Source: Harmonia axyridis (lineage: Eukaryota; Arthropoda; Insecta; Coleoptera; Coccinellidae). Taken from it: DNA of 64,000 bases. The DNA lies in assembly GCF_914767665.1 (NCBI RefSeq), contig NC_059501.1, positions 33,642,501 to 33,706,500 on the forward strand. The letters are read 5' to 3'. Shown in pieces: positions 1-10,391 of this stretch. The translations under genes were made by a program, and so were the position numbers. Each line of letters starts with the position of its first letter. Position 1 is the first letter of the stretch. The notes beneath the pieces are model-generated. The model saw only the letters and a list, made by a program, of their open reading frames with translations. It was not told the DNA's origin and made no database searches.

Positions 1-1285
1 ATAAAGAACTAAAATCAACAAGTTTTCAGAAACAAAATAATCCCCATAATTGTAAGGTTCCAAATGAATTAACATTCTCTTAACAATTTTCTTAAATCTA
101 TATAAACTATCACAGCATTTAATATAATTAGGTAGACTATTGAATATTTTAATACACATGTAATAAGGACCTTTTTCACTCAAGGTTAATCTATGATAAG
201 GATATAATAACTCTTGAGTTCTTGTATTATAATTATGACTAACTCCCATATCAAACTTATCTCTATTTTTAAAAACAAACAGCAAACATTCATAAATATA
301 CAAAGCGTATACCGTCATTATATCCATATTTTTGAATTTACCTCTACATCAATCCCTGTACTTCATTTTGCATATGGTTCTGATAATTCTTTTCTGAGCT
401 ATGAATATTGATTGGACTCTAGAGTTGCCACCCCAGAAGATGATTCCAAATCTAATGATCAATTCACAATTTGCAAGATATAAAATTTTCAAAGTACCCT
501 CATTCATATACTGAGCAACAACCCTGATTCCATAACCAACGAAAGAACACCAAACTTGTTTTTGAAGTATTTATCACTAGCCTATTCATAGAAAACCAAC
601 TATCAACCTCATTGTAGCAATTCGTTGTTTGTTCAATTATTTCATTGGAACTATTTCCATGTAATAAAATGTTGGTGTCATCAACGTAATTAGTGATGAG
701 ATATTTATTCAATGACAATGGCAAATCATTTATGTAGATTATAAACAGAATAGGTCCGGCAAGACTACCCTGAGCTATACTCACATCAATAAAAGAAACT
801 TCAGATTTAACTTTATTATCAACAACAATCTGTTGACACCTATCTGAGAGGAACGACCGTATCCAATCATTAGCCTTACCCCTAACACCATACCTATCAA
901 GTTTCTGCAATAAAATATCGTGATCCACACAATCATAAGCTTTTTTCAGATCTATAAAAAGACCCAAAGCTAAATTTTTGTTTTCTAAATGATCTATAAT
1001 TGCATTTATGAACTGATAAATATCAGTATCAGTCGATCTTCCTCGCAAATATCCATGCTGACATTGGGAAAAAAGATTACACTCATTCCTAAAACTGAGC
1101 AGCCTTGAACACATCACTAATTCAAAAATTCTGGAAAAGCGGGTAATAAACTTATTGGTCTATAGTTGTCAAGATCATATGGATCACCCTTTTTTAAAAG
1201 TGGTTTTATCAGAGCATGCTTCAACCTATTTGGGAAGATTGAGAATTTCATTGAGTTATTCAATTTATAAGAAAGTATAGTGAAA
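1..1285 (-). pseudogene. CR1-like non-LTR retrotransposon, RT and 3' part, broken and cut by window edge
   Basis: The minus strand encodes a non-LTR reverse transcriptase. Seen: a palm segment with HGYLRGRSTDT, FIDLKKAYDCVDHDILL, IAQGSLAGPILFIIYINDL and the active-site box YVDD where most relatives have YADD or FADD. Upstream, at about 1130-1280, lie LLKKGDPYDLDNYRPISLLP-type residues interrupted by a break. The longest open stretch is 500-1117. Near 530 about 55-60 residues are missing compared with the sister copy at 60.6-62.5 kb, because the frame jumps from the SLVFF segment straight to the YGIRVVAQYMNEG-like segment. The C-terminal region continues, degraded, to base 1 and probably beyond. 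The 5' end stops at about 1285 against a transposase remnant, and no endonuclease domain is visible. Class CR1/L2/Crack is judged from motif style only. Confidence 0.85.
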
Positions 1286-1309
1286 ATATTGTAATACCAA
1301 GAGTCCTGA

Positions 1310-1630
1310 AACTAAAGAGGCCTAGGGAGTATAGGAAACGCAATTCACAACATCGTTTTCCAGTCAATATTTGGTGTGGAATTTACAATAATCGCCTAAT
1401 TGGACCATATATTCTTCCACACAGGCTGAATGGAGTGACATATCTACAATTTTTAATCGAGGATTTGCTAGGGCTCTTGAATGATGGAAGCAATATTCCA
1501 AGAGGAATTTACTTCCAACATGGTGAAGCTCCGGCATATTTCACCGGAAATTTTGAAGAAAGCTCATTTGATCACAAACGCTAGAAAATGTTTAGAAGAG
1601 AGAGGGGTAATTTTCGAAAACAAATTATAA
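1310..1630 (+). pseudogene. Tc1/mariner-superfamily transposase fragment, internally deleted
   Basis: Plus-strand frames give a conserved DDE-core segment reading NIWCGIYNNRLIGPYILP, then YLQFLIEDLLGLL and FQHGEAPAYF (the usual motif is FQHDGAPAHF, so the catalytic Asp is displaced or lost). After a gap corresponding to the third catalytic block come RKCLEERG and ENKL followed by a stop, which matches the usual C-terminus of this transposase type. The piece is an internally deleted, frameshifted relic lying directly against the 5' edge of the CR1-like copy. It belongs to the same broad family as the relics at 9.3 and 57.2-57.9 kb. Confidence 0.75.
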
Positions 1631-2544
1631 TTTTTTCTCCTATTTATTGTCAATTTCTTTCAGTTCCACACATGTGTATAAATGATACATTTCATATTTT
1701 TATTATTAAATCCATTTTATATTAGTCCAATTTAATGTTCAATGTTAACTCGAGTTTTAGGTTAAATTTAGTGTTGCAAAAAATATTTGATGTCGCCCAT
1801 ACATTCATGTATTGGATGGAATAAGATGCAGCACAATACCTGCATGTTACTGAGAATTTCAATCGATTCAATATGAATAGACGCATTACTCGGAGATTCA
1901 CAGGTCCGTGTTTACTATAAATTGAAAATTTCTAATACTCAATGGTTCATAAAATGATGATGCGAAGTGTGCCATTGATCCTAGTAGGTTTTTTTGAAAG
2001 AGTATATTGTAGATTCTGAGGAAAATTCCACTTTTGAAAAAATTGGATGTACAGGGTGTTTTACAATATGTGAGATAAATAATGGTATTTCTCAGTCCGG
2101 ACCTGTGCTATCGATATGTTATTATGGACAAATATTTGGCATTGGCCTATACTCATTCCCGCAAATTTTTCATGAAGAACGAATGTCGTATAAAGTTAGA
2201 ACATATTTCGAACACTGATTCAGACTGACCAAAATGTCCTGCATCTGCCCTGAAAGCCTGTACAATTATTTATTAGTGAAACCCCCTATATATATATATA
2301 CAGTTAAATTATGTGGCCTTCTAGGGCGCAATTGGAACTTTAACTCTTTTTTTTTATCTATATTCCTTCAACATTTTCTATGGTTCTAATTAGGCTGCAC
2401 ATACGAAATTTTGGAAAAAGCTTCAAAAGGTTGTTGTACAAGGTATCTCATGTCTCTAAAGAAGATATATATCTGACAAAGCGATAAATATAAGCCGTTT
2501 GTCAATTACAGTATTTGAGAATATATTATTTCCTTAAAATATTG
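1631..2544. other. no gene seen; short dispersed-repeat matter
   Basis: No supported coding region. A TACAGGGTGTTTT motif at about 2049 resembles the CAGGGTG termini of fold-back elements elsewhere in the window. A short TA-rich run is at 2288-2301. Confidence 0.5.
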
Positions 2545-3345
2545 TCGTCCAAATGTCCACCTTCGCTTTCACGACACTCATCAATCTAACACTTAAATTC
2601 CTGGTGACGGCTTGGTAAGTATGCTCCTAGTTTATGGCGAATATTTTGTTTTGTCTGAACCAGGGATGTTGATCCACTAACGTAAACTTTAGATTTAAGG
2701 TAAAAGCACACAGGTCTCAGTGCTGTGGGGCTAATGATTGTCACCTCTCCTGAAGATTAGTTCATCTGGAAAAAATTCATGAACTCGTCGCAGAGCACAT
2801 TGAACGTGTATGAAAAGTTGCTTCATCATGATGAAACCATGTTCTTCCGTTATAGCAGGGAAATTCTTCAGATTAGGGAACAGAAAATGTTCTTACATCC
2901 TCACATAACGCTCTGAATTCACAGTAAGTGCATGCCCCCTCACATCTTCAAAAAGATAAGATGAGGACCAATGATTCCTCAGGATGCAGCTCTTACATGA
3001 TGTAAAGATGTTAGTAGAAGTTTGTAAGCGCTCAATTGCCTGAATTCTAACGTCAGAATGACATCCTGGGGTTCACATTCCTGCACCAATTGATTTTTTT
3101 TGTTCTCAATAACCTTAGGTGCTCGGGTTTTGATTGATCTTGTATTGATCCGGTGTTCTCAAACTTCCCCTTCTTCGAATGAAAGGAATGCTTGACGAAA
3201 ATTGGAATATTGGACAAATTTTTTCGCGCTATAGTAACATAATTACTATTTTCGTAAAATTCGCGTACGCACAACGCGCGATCCTCTCTCGAGAAACGCT
3301 TTATATTGACTGAGTTCCCGAAAGCCAGGATGAACAAATATGAAT
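2545..3345 (-). pseudogene. IS630/Tc1-mariner-like transposase, full-length relic
   Basis: Reading the minus strand from 3345, the N-terminal block KRFSREDRALCVREFYEN and the helix-turn-helix region ending in FENTGSIQDQSKPEH are open to about 3053. Downstream, in shifting frames, come SYLFEDVRGHALTVNSERYV, LFPNLKNF, CALRRVHEFFPDELI, GDNH-PHSTET and a C-terminal stretch LSVRLMSVVKAKVDIW. This order matches transposases with TVNSERY and WPPRSPDLTP signatures. The WPPRS block is altered and several stops and frameshifts are present, so the gene is dead. It is probably a separate insertion from the fragment at 1310-1630, because orientation and domain coverage differ. Confidence 0.8.
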
Positions 3346-3559
3346 GATTCTGACTACTTTGTATATACCACCAAAATCTCGAGCCGATTGGATATTTAAT
3401 CACAACAGAAATACTGGGTGTCATTTTTGTAATATTTTTTTAATTTCATATGGTTCTGATGATTTCGCACAGAGCTATAATTCATTATCTCATTACAATT
3501 CCTCTAATTTGAACTTCGTCGGTTGCGTGGTCACCGAAACATTGGATTTGGTAATTTAT

Positions 3560-4665
3560 TTTCAATATCTACTTGAGTTTGACTAGAAATCAAGTCAAAT
3601 TCAAGTCAATCTTTCTGACAAATGATTCAAGTCAAATCAAAATGAATAATGATTACAGGTTTGAAAATTCGGAGTGTTTGTCAAACAAATTTGAAAGAGT
3701 TTGTGAAGTAAGTTATTTAGTAGATACCTTGAATGGGTAAAATATTTCTGTTAAATATAGTTAGTAGGTACAACGAATGCCTACATTAATTTTAAACAAA
3801 AATAAAATACACATCATTTAAAACTTTTTTCAATCAACTCCAACTTGTCACCTCAAAATTCTTCGTGAGAAGTAAAGTTCTTACTTCAGTACTTCTTACA
3901 AATTGAGTGAATGCTGTGAACAAGAAATCTAGAGCCTCCTGCTAATAAAAATAAGTACAATAAAACAAACCGCATCTTATAAATTTTAGGAATATAGAAG
4001 CTGCAGTCCAAAAACTATTTTGGATCCGACGTTTTATGTTGTTACTACCACAATTACTACTTGATCTAGAAGGTGTTGCTTCTTGCGAAAATTCTACTTC
4101 ATACCATTTTTGGTGGCACTTCAAATGTCGTTAAAGAACTAGGTCCACTATTGGCATTTTATACCGTTGTTCTTTATTTTTACTAATTTACATTTTCCAC
4201 ACCCGATTCCTTTGGAATCGCCTGCCGATACATCAAAAAAATCTGTATATTAATTTTTGATTAATTTTACCTCGTCTACAGTTTTTCTTCTCATAGTTTT
4301 CGGAGGGGGGGTGTTTCCAAAATCAGACTCATTTTGTTCTAGTAGGTATGTATTCCGAACTGCTTGATCTACATGAAAAAAGTTCAGGTTCAGACATTTC
4401 GAGTTCCGACACAACGCACAACAAACAAAATTTGAAAAAAGCCAATCGTATTCTTCTAAATATAAACTATTACTAATTTGCAGAGTAGCAAAGTACAGGT
4501 TGCGCAATATGATATTCAAACTTCAAACTGTTTGAAGAAGTTTGATTTCAAGTCAAACCTAATGATACAGAAATCAAGTCAAGTCAAACTTCTTCAAATA
4601 AAAAGTTTGATTTTCAAGTCAAGTCAAGTTTGTGAGTAAAATCAAACTAGTTTGACTTGAATGCA
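3560..4665. mobile_element. hAT-like element remnant with CAAGTCAA-rich ends
   Basis: Both ends are rich in short CAAGTCAA / TTGACTTG motifs (left about 3575-3645, right about 4520-4660), a pattern typical of subterminal transposase-binding repeats. The interior (minus strand, about 3950-4230) encodes a degenerate BED-type zinc finger. I could not define exact terminal inverted repeats or an 8-bp target duplication. Confidence 0.5.
3942..4230 (-). pseudogene. BED zinc-finger fragment of a hAT-like transposase
   Basis: Minus-strand frames show a GCGKCKL cysteine pair, then after a frame change RHLKCHQKWYEVEF (the His half of a BED finger), followed by a Ser-rich linker and NIKRRIQNSFW, the usual basic stretch after a BED finger in hAT transposases. 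No DDE/RNase-H core or dimerisation domain follows, so this is an N-terminal relic only. Frames change at least once between the Cys and His halves. Confidence 0.5.
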
Positions 4666-5890
4666 TCTCTATGACCATATTAACAGAATTCCTGTCGAAT
4701 TTGGCCCGTTAATGAACTTAACCAAGGCATTTGAGATCTGAACCTACAAATTTGTCACCATTCATTCGAATGTTTTGTTTGAGACCATTCCCAGTTCAAA
4801 ATTATATAACGAAATGATAAAGCGATATATTCGGAGAATCAAAAATTTTGGGGTAGATTAAATCTCTGGCTTCTGTTCGTTTGCGAATCCGAATATATCA
4901 TTTGACAATTCTTTACCTAGAATTTATACAGGTTAAGACTTTAGATAAAAATTTTTCGTTCAATATCATCGATGCCATGAAATATGATTTGACATTTAAG
5001 ATTTTATTTCCCCGAGAAATTATTGTTGGTATAAAATAACCATAACGTAAAAGAAGTGTCGCAAAATCGATGAAAAGACATTTTAATTACTTCATTCTTC
5101 CACTTTGTCAATTTCAGTAGAAATGTCTCTGCATCCTTCCGCCCCAAAAAGCCGGATGTAAAATCCACCTTAATTCGAAAGTAACAAAAAGCCGTAATTT
5201 CCTCGTCTTCCTTCTGAATCTATCATAAAGACGTACGTGAACAGGAAGAGGGAATTCTCTCTTATCCGTATTTTCGTATAGAATTCAAAGTCTTACGTGA
5301 AATCCTTTCCAGAGTTGCTCTAGACGTCAGGATCTATTTCAATTTTGTACCGGCATTCAGAGGTTCCTGTCCCGAAATGAAGTGGAAATTTCATTGTTGA
5401 AGTTTTCTCAAGTACGAATGTCTACCTAGTGAAATGGAGAAAGTTTGAATGTGAAAATGTGAAATCGATTTGTCCAATTTGGAGATAAGTTTGATTTTTT
5501 TTTTAGTTTTTCCTCAGCCTTACAATGGCCTGAACGTGAGGGTATAGAGTTAACAAAAGGGAAGTTTTATATTGAGTACATTTCCACCTATATATATATT
5601 TTTTTGAAAAAGGCGTTATAACAAGAAAATAAGATTTATTTCAGAAATATTTCAACGTACTTTATGTGCTTCAACATTTTATAGACACACTTCGAGCATT
5701 GAAAGTTCAAAAAGTTCATTAAAAAAATAGTATTCTCAAGAATTCGTGGGTAAATATCGGATTTTCACGGATTCGTTTGTCTGTGAGATGCTATCATCGA
5801 TTTCGAGACAGCACTCGTGATCACGAATTTAAATGAACGCACGATATAATCATGAAATCTGTATTGAACTGATCGATTCCTGAACGATTT
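4666..5890. other. no gene or repeat recognised
   Basis: About 1.2 kb of apparently unique AT-rich DNA. Reading frames are short. No transposon signature was seen. Confidence 0.4.
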
Positions 5891-5899
5891 TGTTCTAGA

Positions 5900-6330
5900 A
5901 GCTGTCTTTAATATCGATTGACAATCTGTATACAAATAGGTTAGTATAGTAAAGGGAATCCATTGATCTTTGAAATACTGTTTATTTCATAAATCCATGC
6001 TTTCTGGCTTGGGCTGTTAAAAAACTGCTTACATCCATGAACAATTTGTTCATAACGAACATTGAGGAAACACAAATAAACTGCCATCATGTTTCCCAAA
6101 AATTGGATTCTTACCCATGAAACTTGCTTATCCAAATATAAAAAACTACAAAAATCAACACACAAGTGTTCAAAAATCTTCGTTAATACCAATTCCACTC
6201 TACTACAATCAGCTACTCTCGAAAAACAAAATTTCATTACTATTTTAATGTACTGGCTTTTCACAATAGTGTATGAAAGTAAAAAATTCGATAGATTTCC
6301 GAAAGTAGATAGCAGGCGCGTGCGTCAAAC
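5900..6330 (+). repeat. dispersed repeat, copy 1 of 3
   Basis: Shares an ordered set of blocks with 8088-8575 (same orientation) and 6460-6850 (opposite orientation): an ATATCGATT...ACAATCTGT head, TTTGAAATAC..TTTATT, a CACAAGTGTTCAAA block, CCACTCTACTACAA and the tail TCCGAAAGTAGAT. The internal reading frames are not conserved between copies, so a non-coding element is likely. Family not recognised. Confidence 0.7.
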
Positions 6331-6459
6331 TTGGCTGTCAGTTCTCGCAACGTTCCCGCCCTCTCTCTTCCCAATCAGAAAGGTCACAAATGAGTAGACC
6401 GAGTGCACTACGATGAAATTCGAAATAATGTTAATATTATTGTCACTACTGTGAATTTT

Positions 6460-6850
6460 GAAGATCTCAGAAAACTCTTGTATCCGCTGTTTTGGGATTT
6501 GCACTATCCTCAGATTTTTGAAGTTTATAGGCCACTTTGAAAAACCAGTAGATTTGAATAGTAATAAGATTTTGTTGATTGAGAGTAGGTGATTGTCGTA
6601 GAGTGGAGAATTTTAGTAGTTGATATTGTATTGTAGTTTGTAGTTTTTGTACACTCGTGAAGTGAATTATTATTCTTCTCATTAAAGAAAAAAGTTTTCG
6701 GTAAGCCTTATTTGCAATTTGTTTGTGTTTACTTAATGTTCGTTATAAACCAATTTTTGATCCCTGAGAATGGCTATAATGGTAGTAGAAAGCTTGGATT
6801 TATAAAATAAACAGTGTTTCAAAGATCATTCGCTTCCTCCTCCGATACTG
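6460..6850 (-). repeat. dispersed repeat, copy 2 of 3, inverted relative to copy 1
   Basis: Reverse complement of the same repeat, recognisable by TTTATAAAATAAACAGTGTTT near 6795 and by GTAGAGTGGAG near 6599. It forms an imperfect inverted pair with copy 1 around a spacer of roughly 130 bp. Confidence 0.65.
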
Positions 6851-7304
6851 ACCACCTATGTTCTACAAGGTAAGGCAAAATAAACGGATTTGCTACAGAA
6901 TTAGTTAAAGTTCTCTTACTATTCTACTTTGGAATCAAAACAGCATGACATGATATTTATAACCTTTCATGCTATTCTATGCTCTCCCAACCGAAACGTC
7001 AAACGCTGATCGACCATTTTTTCCGATGCTACTGATATCATAGATAAAAAAAAAACCGAATTCAGTTAATATTCCGCACTGACAGGCTTTCGCGATTCGT
7101 ATGATTGAACATCGCGTCACAAAAACGGACGTGGCAAATAATTATGATAGCCTTCGAAGTCCGATAGCGCACGCCGCGGCCCGCCATTTCGAAACGTCCA
7201 AATCGACCGGACCCCTGATTACTTTCATTCATTTGCCAGAGGCGCCCCTCGTTGCGGCAGTTAGGAAAACCGCCTAATATGTCATGTCAGAGTTTCTCTC
7301 ATTA
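6851..7304. other. GC-richer unique stretch without a clear gene
   Basis: 7080-7290 is clearly GC-richer than its surroundings (GCGCACGCCGCGGCCCGCC near 7165) and shows no similarity to other repeats in the window. It directly adjoins the candidate coding exon at 7305-7572. Possible conserved non-coding or exonic DNA; function unknown. Confidence 0.35.
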
Positions 7305-7572
7305 TACTCTACCCTTTTCATTGCCTGCAACCTGTGGGGGGCATAATCTATCTCCCGCTCGTTTGTCTTCATTAGAATAATGCCGGGATCGTCCTGTTTT
7401 CGCTATCAATTGGAGTTTCTTGGTTTTGCGGGTAGGGGGACTTTTGACTATGGTTTTATCGATTATGAACGAGGAATCTTCGGTGTACACACCGTCTTCT
7501 AGTGTAACGTCAAGGTCTTGATTTGAAATTTTGGTGGGTGTTGTTTTAGTTAAAACGAACGTACCGAAACGA
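7305..7572 (-). CDS. possible orphan coding exon, function unknown
   Basis: A minus-strand frame open from a TGA near 7572 to a TAG near 7303 encodes about 88 residues with a non-repetitive, charged composition (for example SNQDLDVTLEDGVYTEDSS, then a Lys/Arg-rich part KTKKLQLIAKTG). There is no good ATG at its start, so if real it would be an internal exon. A possible acceptor (CACTAG before AAGACGG, about 7500) and a possible donor (CACAG before GTTGCAGG) are visible. It does not match any transposase or RT seen here. Evidence is only composition and openness, so it may be chance. Confidence 0.25.
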
Positions 7573-7699
7573 AATCATGGTTGGCTTTGGCTACGGGAAA
7601 TCGTGTATTGGAATTCATTAACGTGAACCATGAGAATGAAATATTTCGCTTGACTAATTTAAATTGTTTTCTAGCCCCCCTAAAATTTTCACAAATAAC

Positions 7700-8055
7700 A
7701 TGCGTGCCCCCTTCAAAACCTAGTGTCTGACTTCTTTGCAGCTATTTCCATCTCTGGTTATTTCCACTCCCAAGTATGTTACTTTCATTACGTGCTTTAT
7801 TATTTTATCTTCTACTATCAGTTTGTACCCAATGGAATATTAAAGGTTGTCGCTGCTAAAAAAAAAGTCTGTAGTAGTCTCTGTAGATTGTCTTCCGAAT
7901 CCGTAATCAATACCGCATCGTCTGCGTAGCACAAAATTGTTAGATTTCTATCTCCCATATTATAGCCCTACATATTATAAACGCTGTTAATTAATCTGTT
8001 CATTACTTGGTTGAACATCATCGGACTTAGGAAGCCTCCTTGACGGATTCCCTTA
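7700..8055 (-). pseudogene. RTE-like non-LTR reverse transcriptase fragment
   Basis: On the minus strand, across frame changes, the palm block reads GIRQG-FLSPMMFNQVMN, then NMGDRNLTILCYADDAVLI, SEDNLQRLLQTFF, FNIPLGTN and VTYLGVEIT. This is the standard order of RT motifs 4-6, with an intact YADD box. Only about 110 residues survive. The motif style (CYADDAVLI followed by DNLQRLL) suggests the RTE-type or a related group; the exact clade is not certain. Confidence 0.75.
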
Positions 8056-8087
8056 CACTTTCAGATGTTCATATAAAGACAAGTTAT

Positions 8088-8575
8088 CTTAAATATCGAT
8101 TCACAATCTGTTTATAAAGTGGTCAGTATAGGGGAGGGAATCTATGATGTTTGAAATACCCTTTATTCCATTAATCCATATTTTCTGCTATAACATACCC
8201 ATCCTCAGGGATCTATAATTTGTTTAAAACGAGGTTTAAAACAAATATTAAATTAACCCAAACAAGCTGTCATCAGGCTCATCGAGAATTGAGTTGTTCC
8301 CTAAGATTCTTTCTCATCCAAATATTATTTTTACCAGTTCGCCCATGGTTTTCGCCCATGATAACAATATATTATTTTTACCTTTAATAAAAATATTTAA
8401 AATCAATTCACAAGTGTTCAAAGAAATCTTTCTCAAAACAATATCAACTCCACTCTACTACAAACAGCTATTCTCGATCAACAAAATTTTATTACTATTC
8501 TAATCTACTGGCTTCTCACAATGGTGTCTGAATGTAAAAAATTCGATAGATCTCCGAAAGTAGATGGCAAGCGCC
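8088..8575 (+). repeat. dispersed repeat, copy 3 of 3
   Basis: Same order of blocks as copy 1 at 5900-6330, ending in TCCGAAAGTAGATGGCAAGC. It begins directly after the RTE-like fragment and ends about 160 bp before the hammerhead ribozyme. Confidence 0.7.
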
Positions 8576-8732
8576 TGCGTCACGAAAAAATTCGTTCACA
8601 GCTTTTCTCAACAACTATGAGAGCTGAAAGCTATTTTATCTGATGAATGATGATAAGACCTATGTATATTAATTCGGTGATCTTTAACATGTTTCTAGGT
8701 CAGGGATTTATTCACAAAACCAACTTTCTGTA

Positions 8733-8785
8733 AAAAAGGCCAACTAGTTTCGACTTTATTTCAAAGTCTTCATCAGGGCTCTGAA
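8733..8785 (-). ncRNA. hammerhead ribozyme, minimal type I, Penelope-like element type
   Basis: The minus strand carries the complete core: CTGATGA, a stem II made of GACTT and AAGTC around a TGAAAT loop, then CGAAAC, a two-base-pair stem III (AC with GU, loop UA), the NUH cleavage triplet GUU, and a stem I in which GCC before the core pairs with GGC after it. Very short stem III type I hammerheads are known from the pseudo-LTRs of Penelope-like retroelements. All invariant core bases appear present. No Penelope RT was found next to it, so this is probably a solitary terminal repeat. Confidence 0.75.
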
Positions 8786-9189
8786 ATTGAACAACAAAAA
8801 CTACAATCAAATACAGATGCACGAAATTACAACATTAAAAGTTAAAATCTTATTTTTAAAATATTTACAAACATATAAATTCAGAAAGTGAGGAAACATG
8901 TGGGAAAAATATCGTGTTTTGACTAGAGTGGTCGACTTACATTTTCACTTTGTGTGGTTCCGTTGTCAATAATTAAAATGTTGGAAATGATAACAACTGC
9001 TTGCATAAAGGACTTTTTAAAAACTGAGGTTAGCATATATTACTGAATATGTTGATCCTCCTGGCTAGTGAAGAAGATCCAAAAATTCGGGAAGAAAAAC
9101 TGATGAAATTAAATTTTGAGAATTTATATTACATAAATTCACCCAACAAAGGAATTAAATTCGAAACGAGTGCTATTACGATTGTAGTT

Positions 9190-9300
9190 TATACTTAATT
9201 TTATAGAAATGTCGACTGTTGATAAACTTTTTCTTTAAAAATGCTCCAGACTTAAAAATCCAAAGGAGTAAGATCAAGGCTCCTGGTGGCCATCTTACTG
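9190..9300 (-). pseudogene. transposase C-terminal scrap, inverted partner
   Basis: Minus-strand residues resemble WPPRSLDLTPLDF with broken frames. This segment is an inverted copy of the start of the plus-strand fragment at 9335-9570; the two form an inverted repeat at about 9248-9300 and 9338-9392. Confidence 0.55.
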
Positions 9301-9334
9301 AACCGTACCTTCCAATCCGTTGTTCTCCGAAAGA

Positions 9335-9570
9335 AGATGGCCATCAAAAAGCCCCGATCTTACTCCTTCGGATTTTTATGTCTGGAACACATTGAAAGAA
9401 GTTTATCAAATATGCGTTTAAACTCGAGATGATCTGATGCATAGAATCAAATTATGTTGTGCAGAAATGGGTCAGAAACGTTCTGAACTACTCATAGTTG
9501 TAGATTCATGAAAACGATGTGTGAAATGTATTGAACAATGCGGTTGACATATTGAACATTTTGCTTTGAG
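9335..9570 (+). pseudogene. Tc1/mariner-superfamily transposase C-terminal fragment
   Basis: Plus strand reads RWPSKSPDLTPSDFYVWNTL, then KEVYQ, TRDDLMHRIKLCCAEM and KRCVKCIEQCG-HIEHFA. That is the third catalytic block and C-terminus typical of this transposase type (WPxRSPDLTPLDF, TREDL.HRI..AC, RC...NG.HFEH). Two in-frame stops are present and the N-terminal two thirds are absent. Confidence 0.75.
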
Positions 9571-9748
9571 TTAATCGTTCAATTATTTATAGCGAATTTT
9601 TTCAGCATTTTGTCCTCTCTCTTAAATTTTTACTTAAGATATGTATTAATAAAATTGAGTTCATTCGTTTGACTCGACAGATGAATTAACAGTTCTGGCG
9701 AGAGTAACTCCAATTTTAAATCAAAGGGAACAACTTATTCAATATTAA

Positions 9749-10388
9749 GGGCCAGTTGCACCATTTGCCTAATCGTTGATTAAAAATTTAAACATTGATT
9801 ACTTTCTGATTTCTCTTGCACCATCTGTCAAATGACGTTTAATGTGGCCTATTCACCGATTACACTAAACAGGCAAATTTGGACGTTTATTTTCCCGATT
9901 AGTTTCAAACAGGGTTCTGCGCATAGAACTAATATCAATTTGATATTAGGTCTATGGTTCTGCGCAACTCAAAACGTCAAAACATATGACTTATTACATA
10001 ACCATAAACATTATGTCTTTATGGACATAACCTGATGGTGTCACATTGTAAGCTCCTGTGTTTGGTTTTGTGAGGAATATCAAAATTGAAATATGGATTC
10101 TGATTCAGATCGTGAATTATCATTCAATGACAATTCATAATAATAATTCGTAATTTATTTTAACTTTGTCACCACAAGAACAGAGAACATTATACTAGAA
10201 AATTGAAATTCCTGATTTTTCTATGATCACCGTCGATATTTTGAAATGTTGCCAAACATATCTCATGTTTAGCTAAACATCGATTAATTATTATCAAGCG
10301 GTGCAATCGGTAGAAATTATAATCATCGATTAGTACTAAACATTGATTAGGTAAACAGCGTTTATTTTTTGAATGGTGCAATTGGCCC
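9749..10388. mobile_element. PIF/Harbinger-like MITE, 640 bp
   Basis: Terminal inverted repeats begin GGGCCAGTTGCACCA on the left and end TGGTGCAATTGGCCC on the right, flanked by a perfect 3-bp TAA target duplication (9746-9748 and 10389-10391). Subterminal CATTGATTA / TAATCGATG motifs recur in both halves. A TAA/TTA target duplication with GGGCC-type termini is characteristic of PIF/Harbinger MITEs. The short internal reading frames do not look coding. Confidence 0.85.
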
Positions 10389-10391
10389 TAA

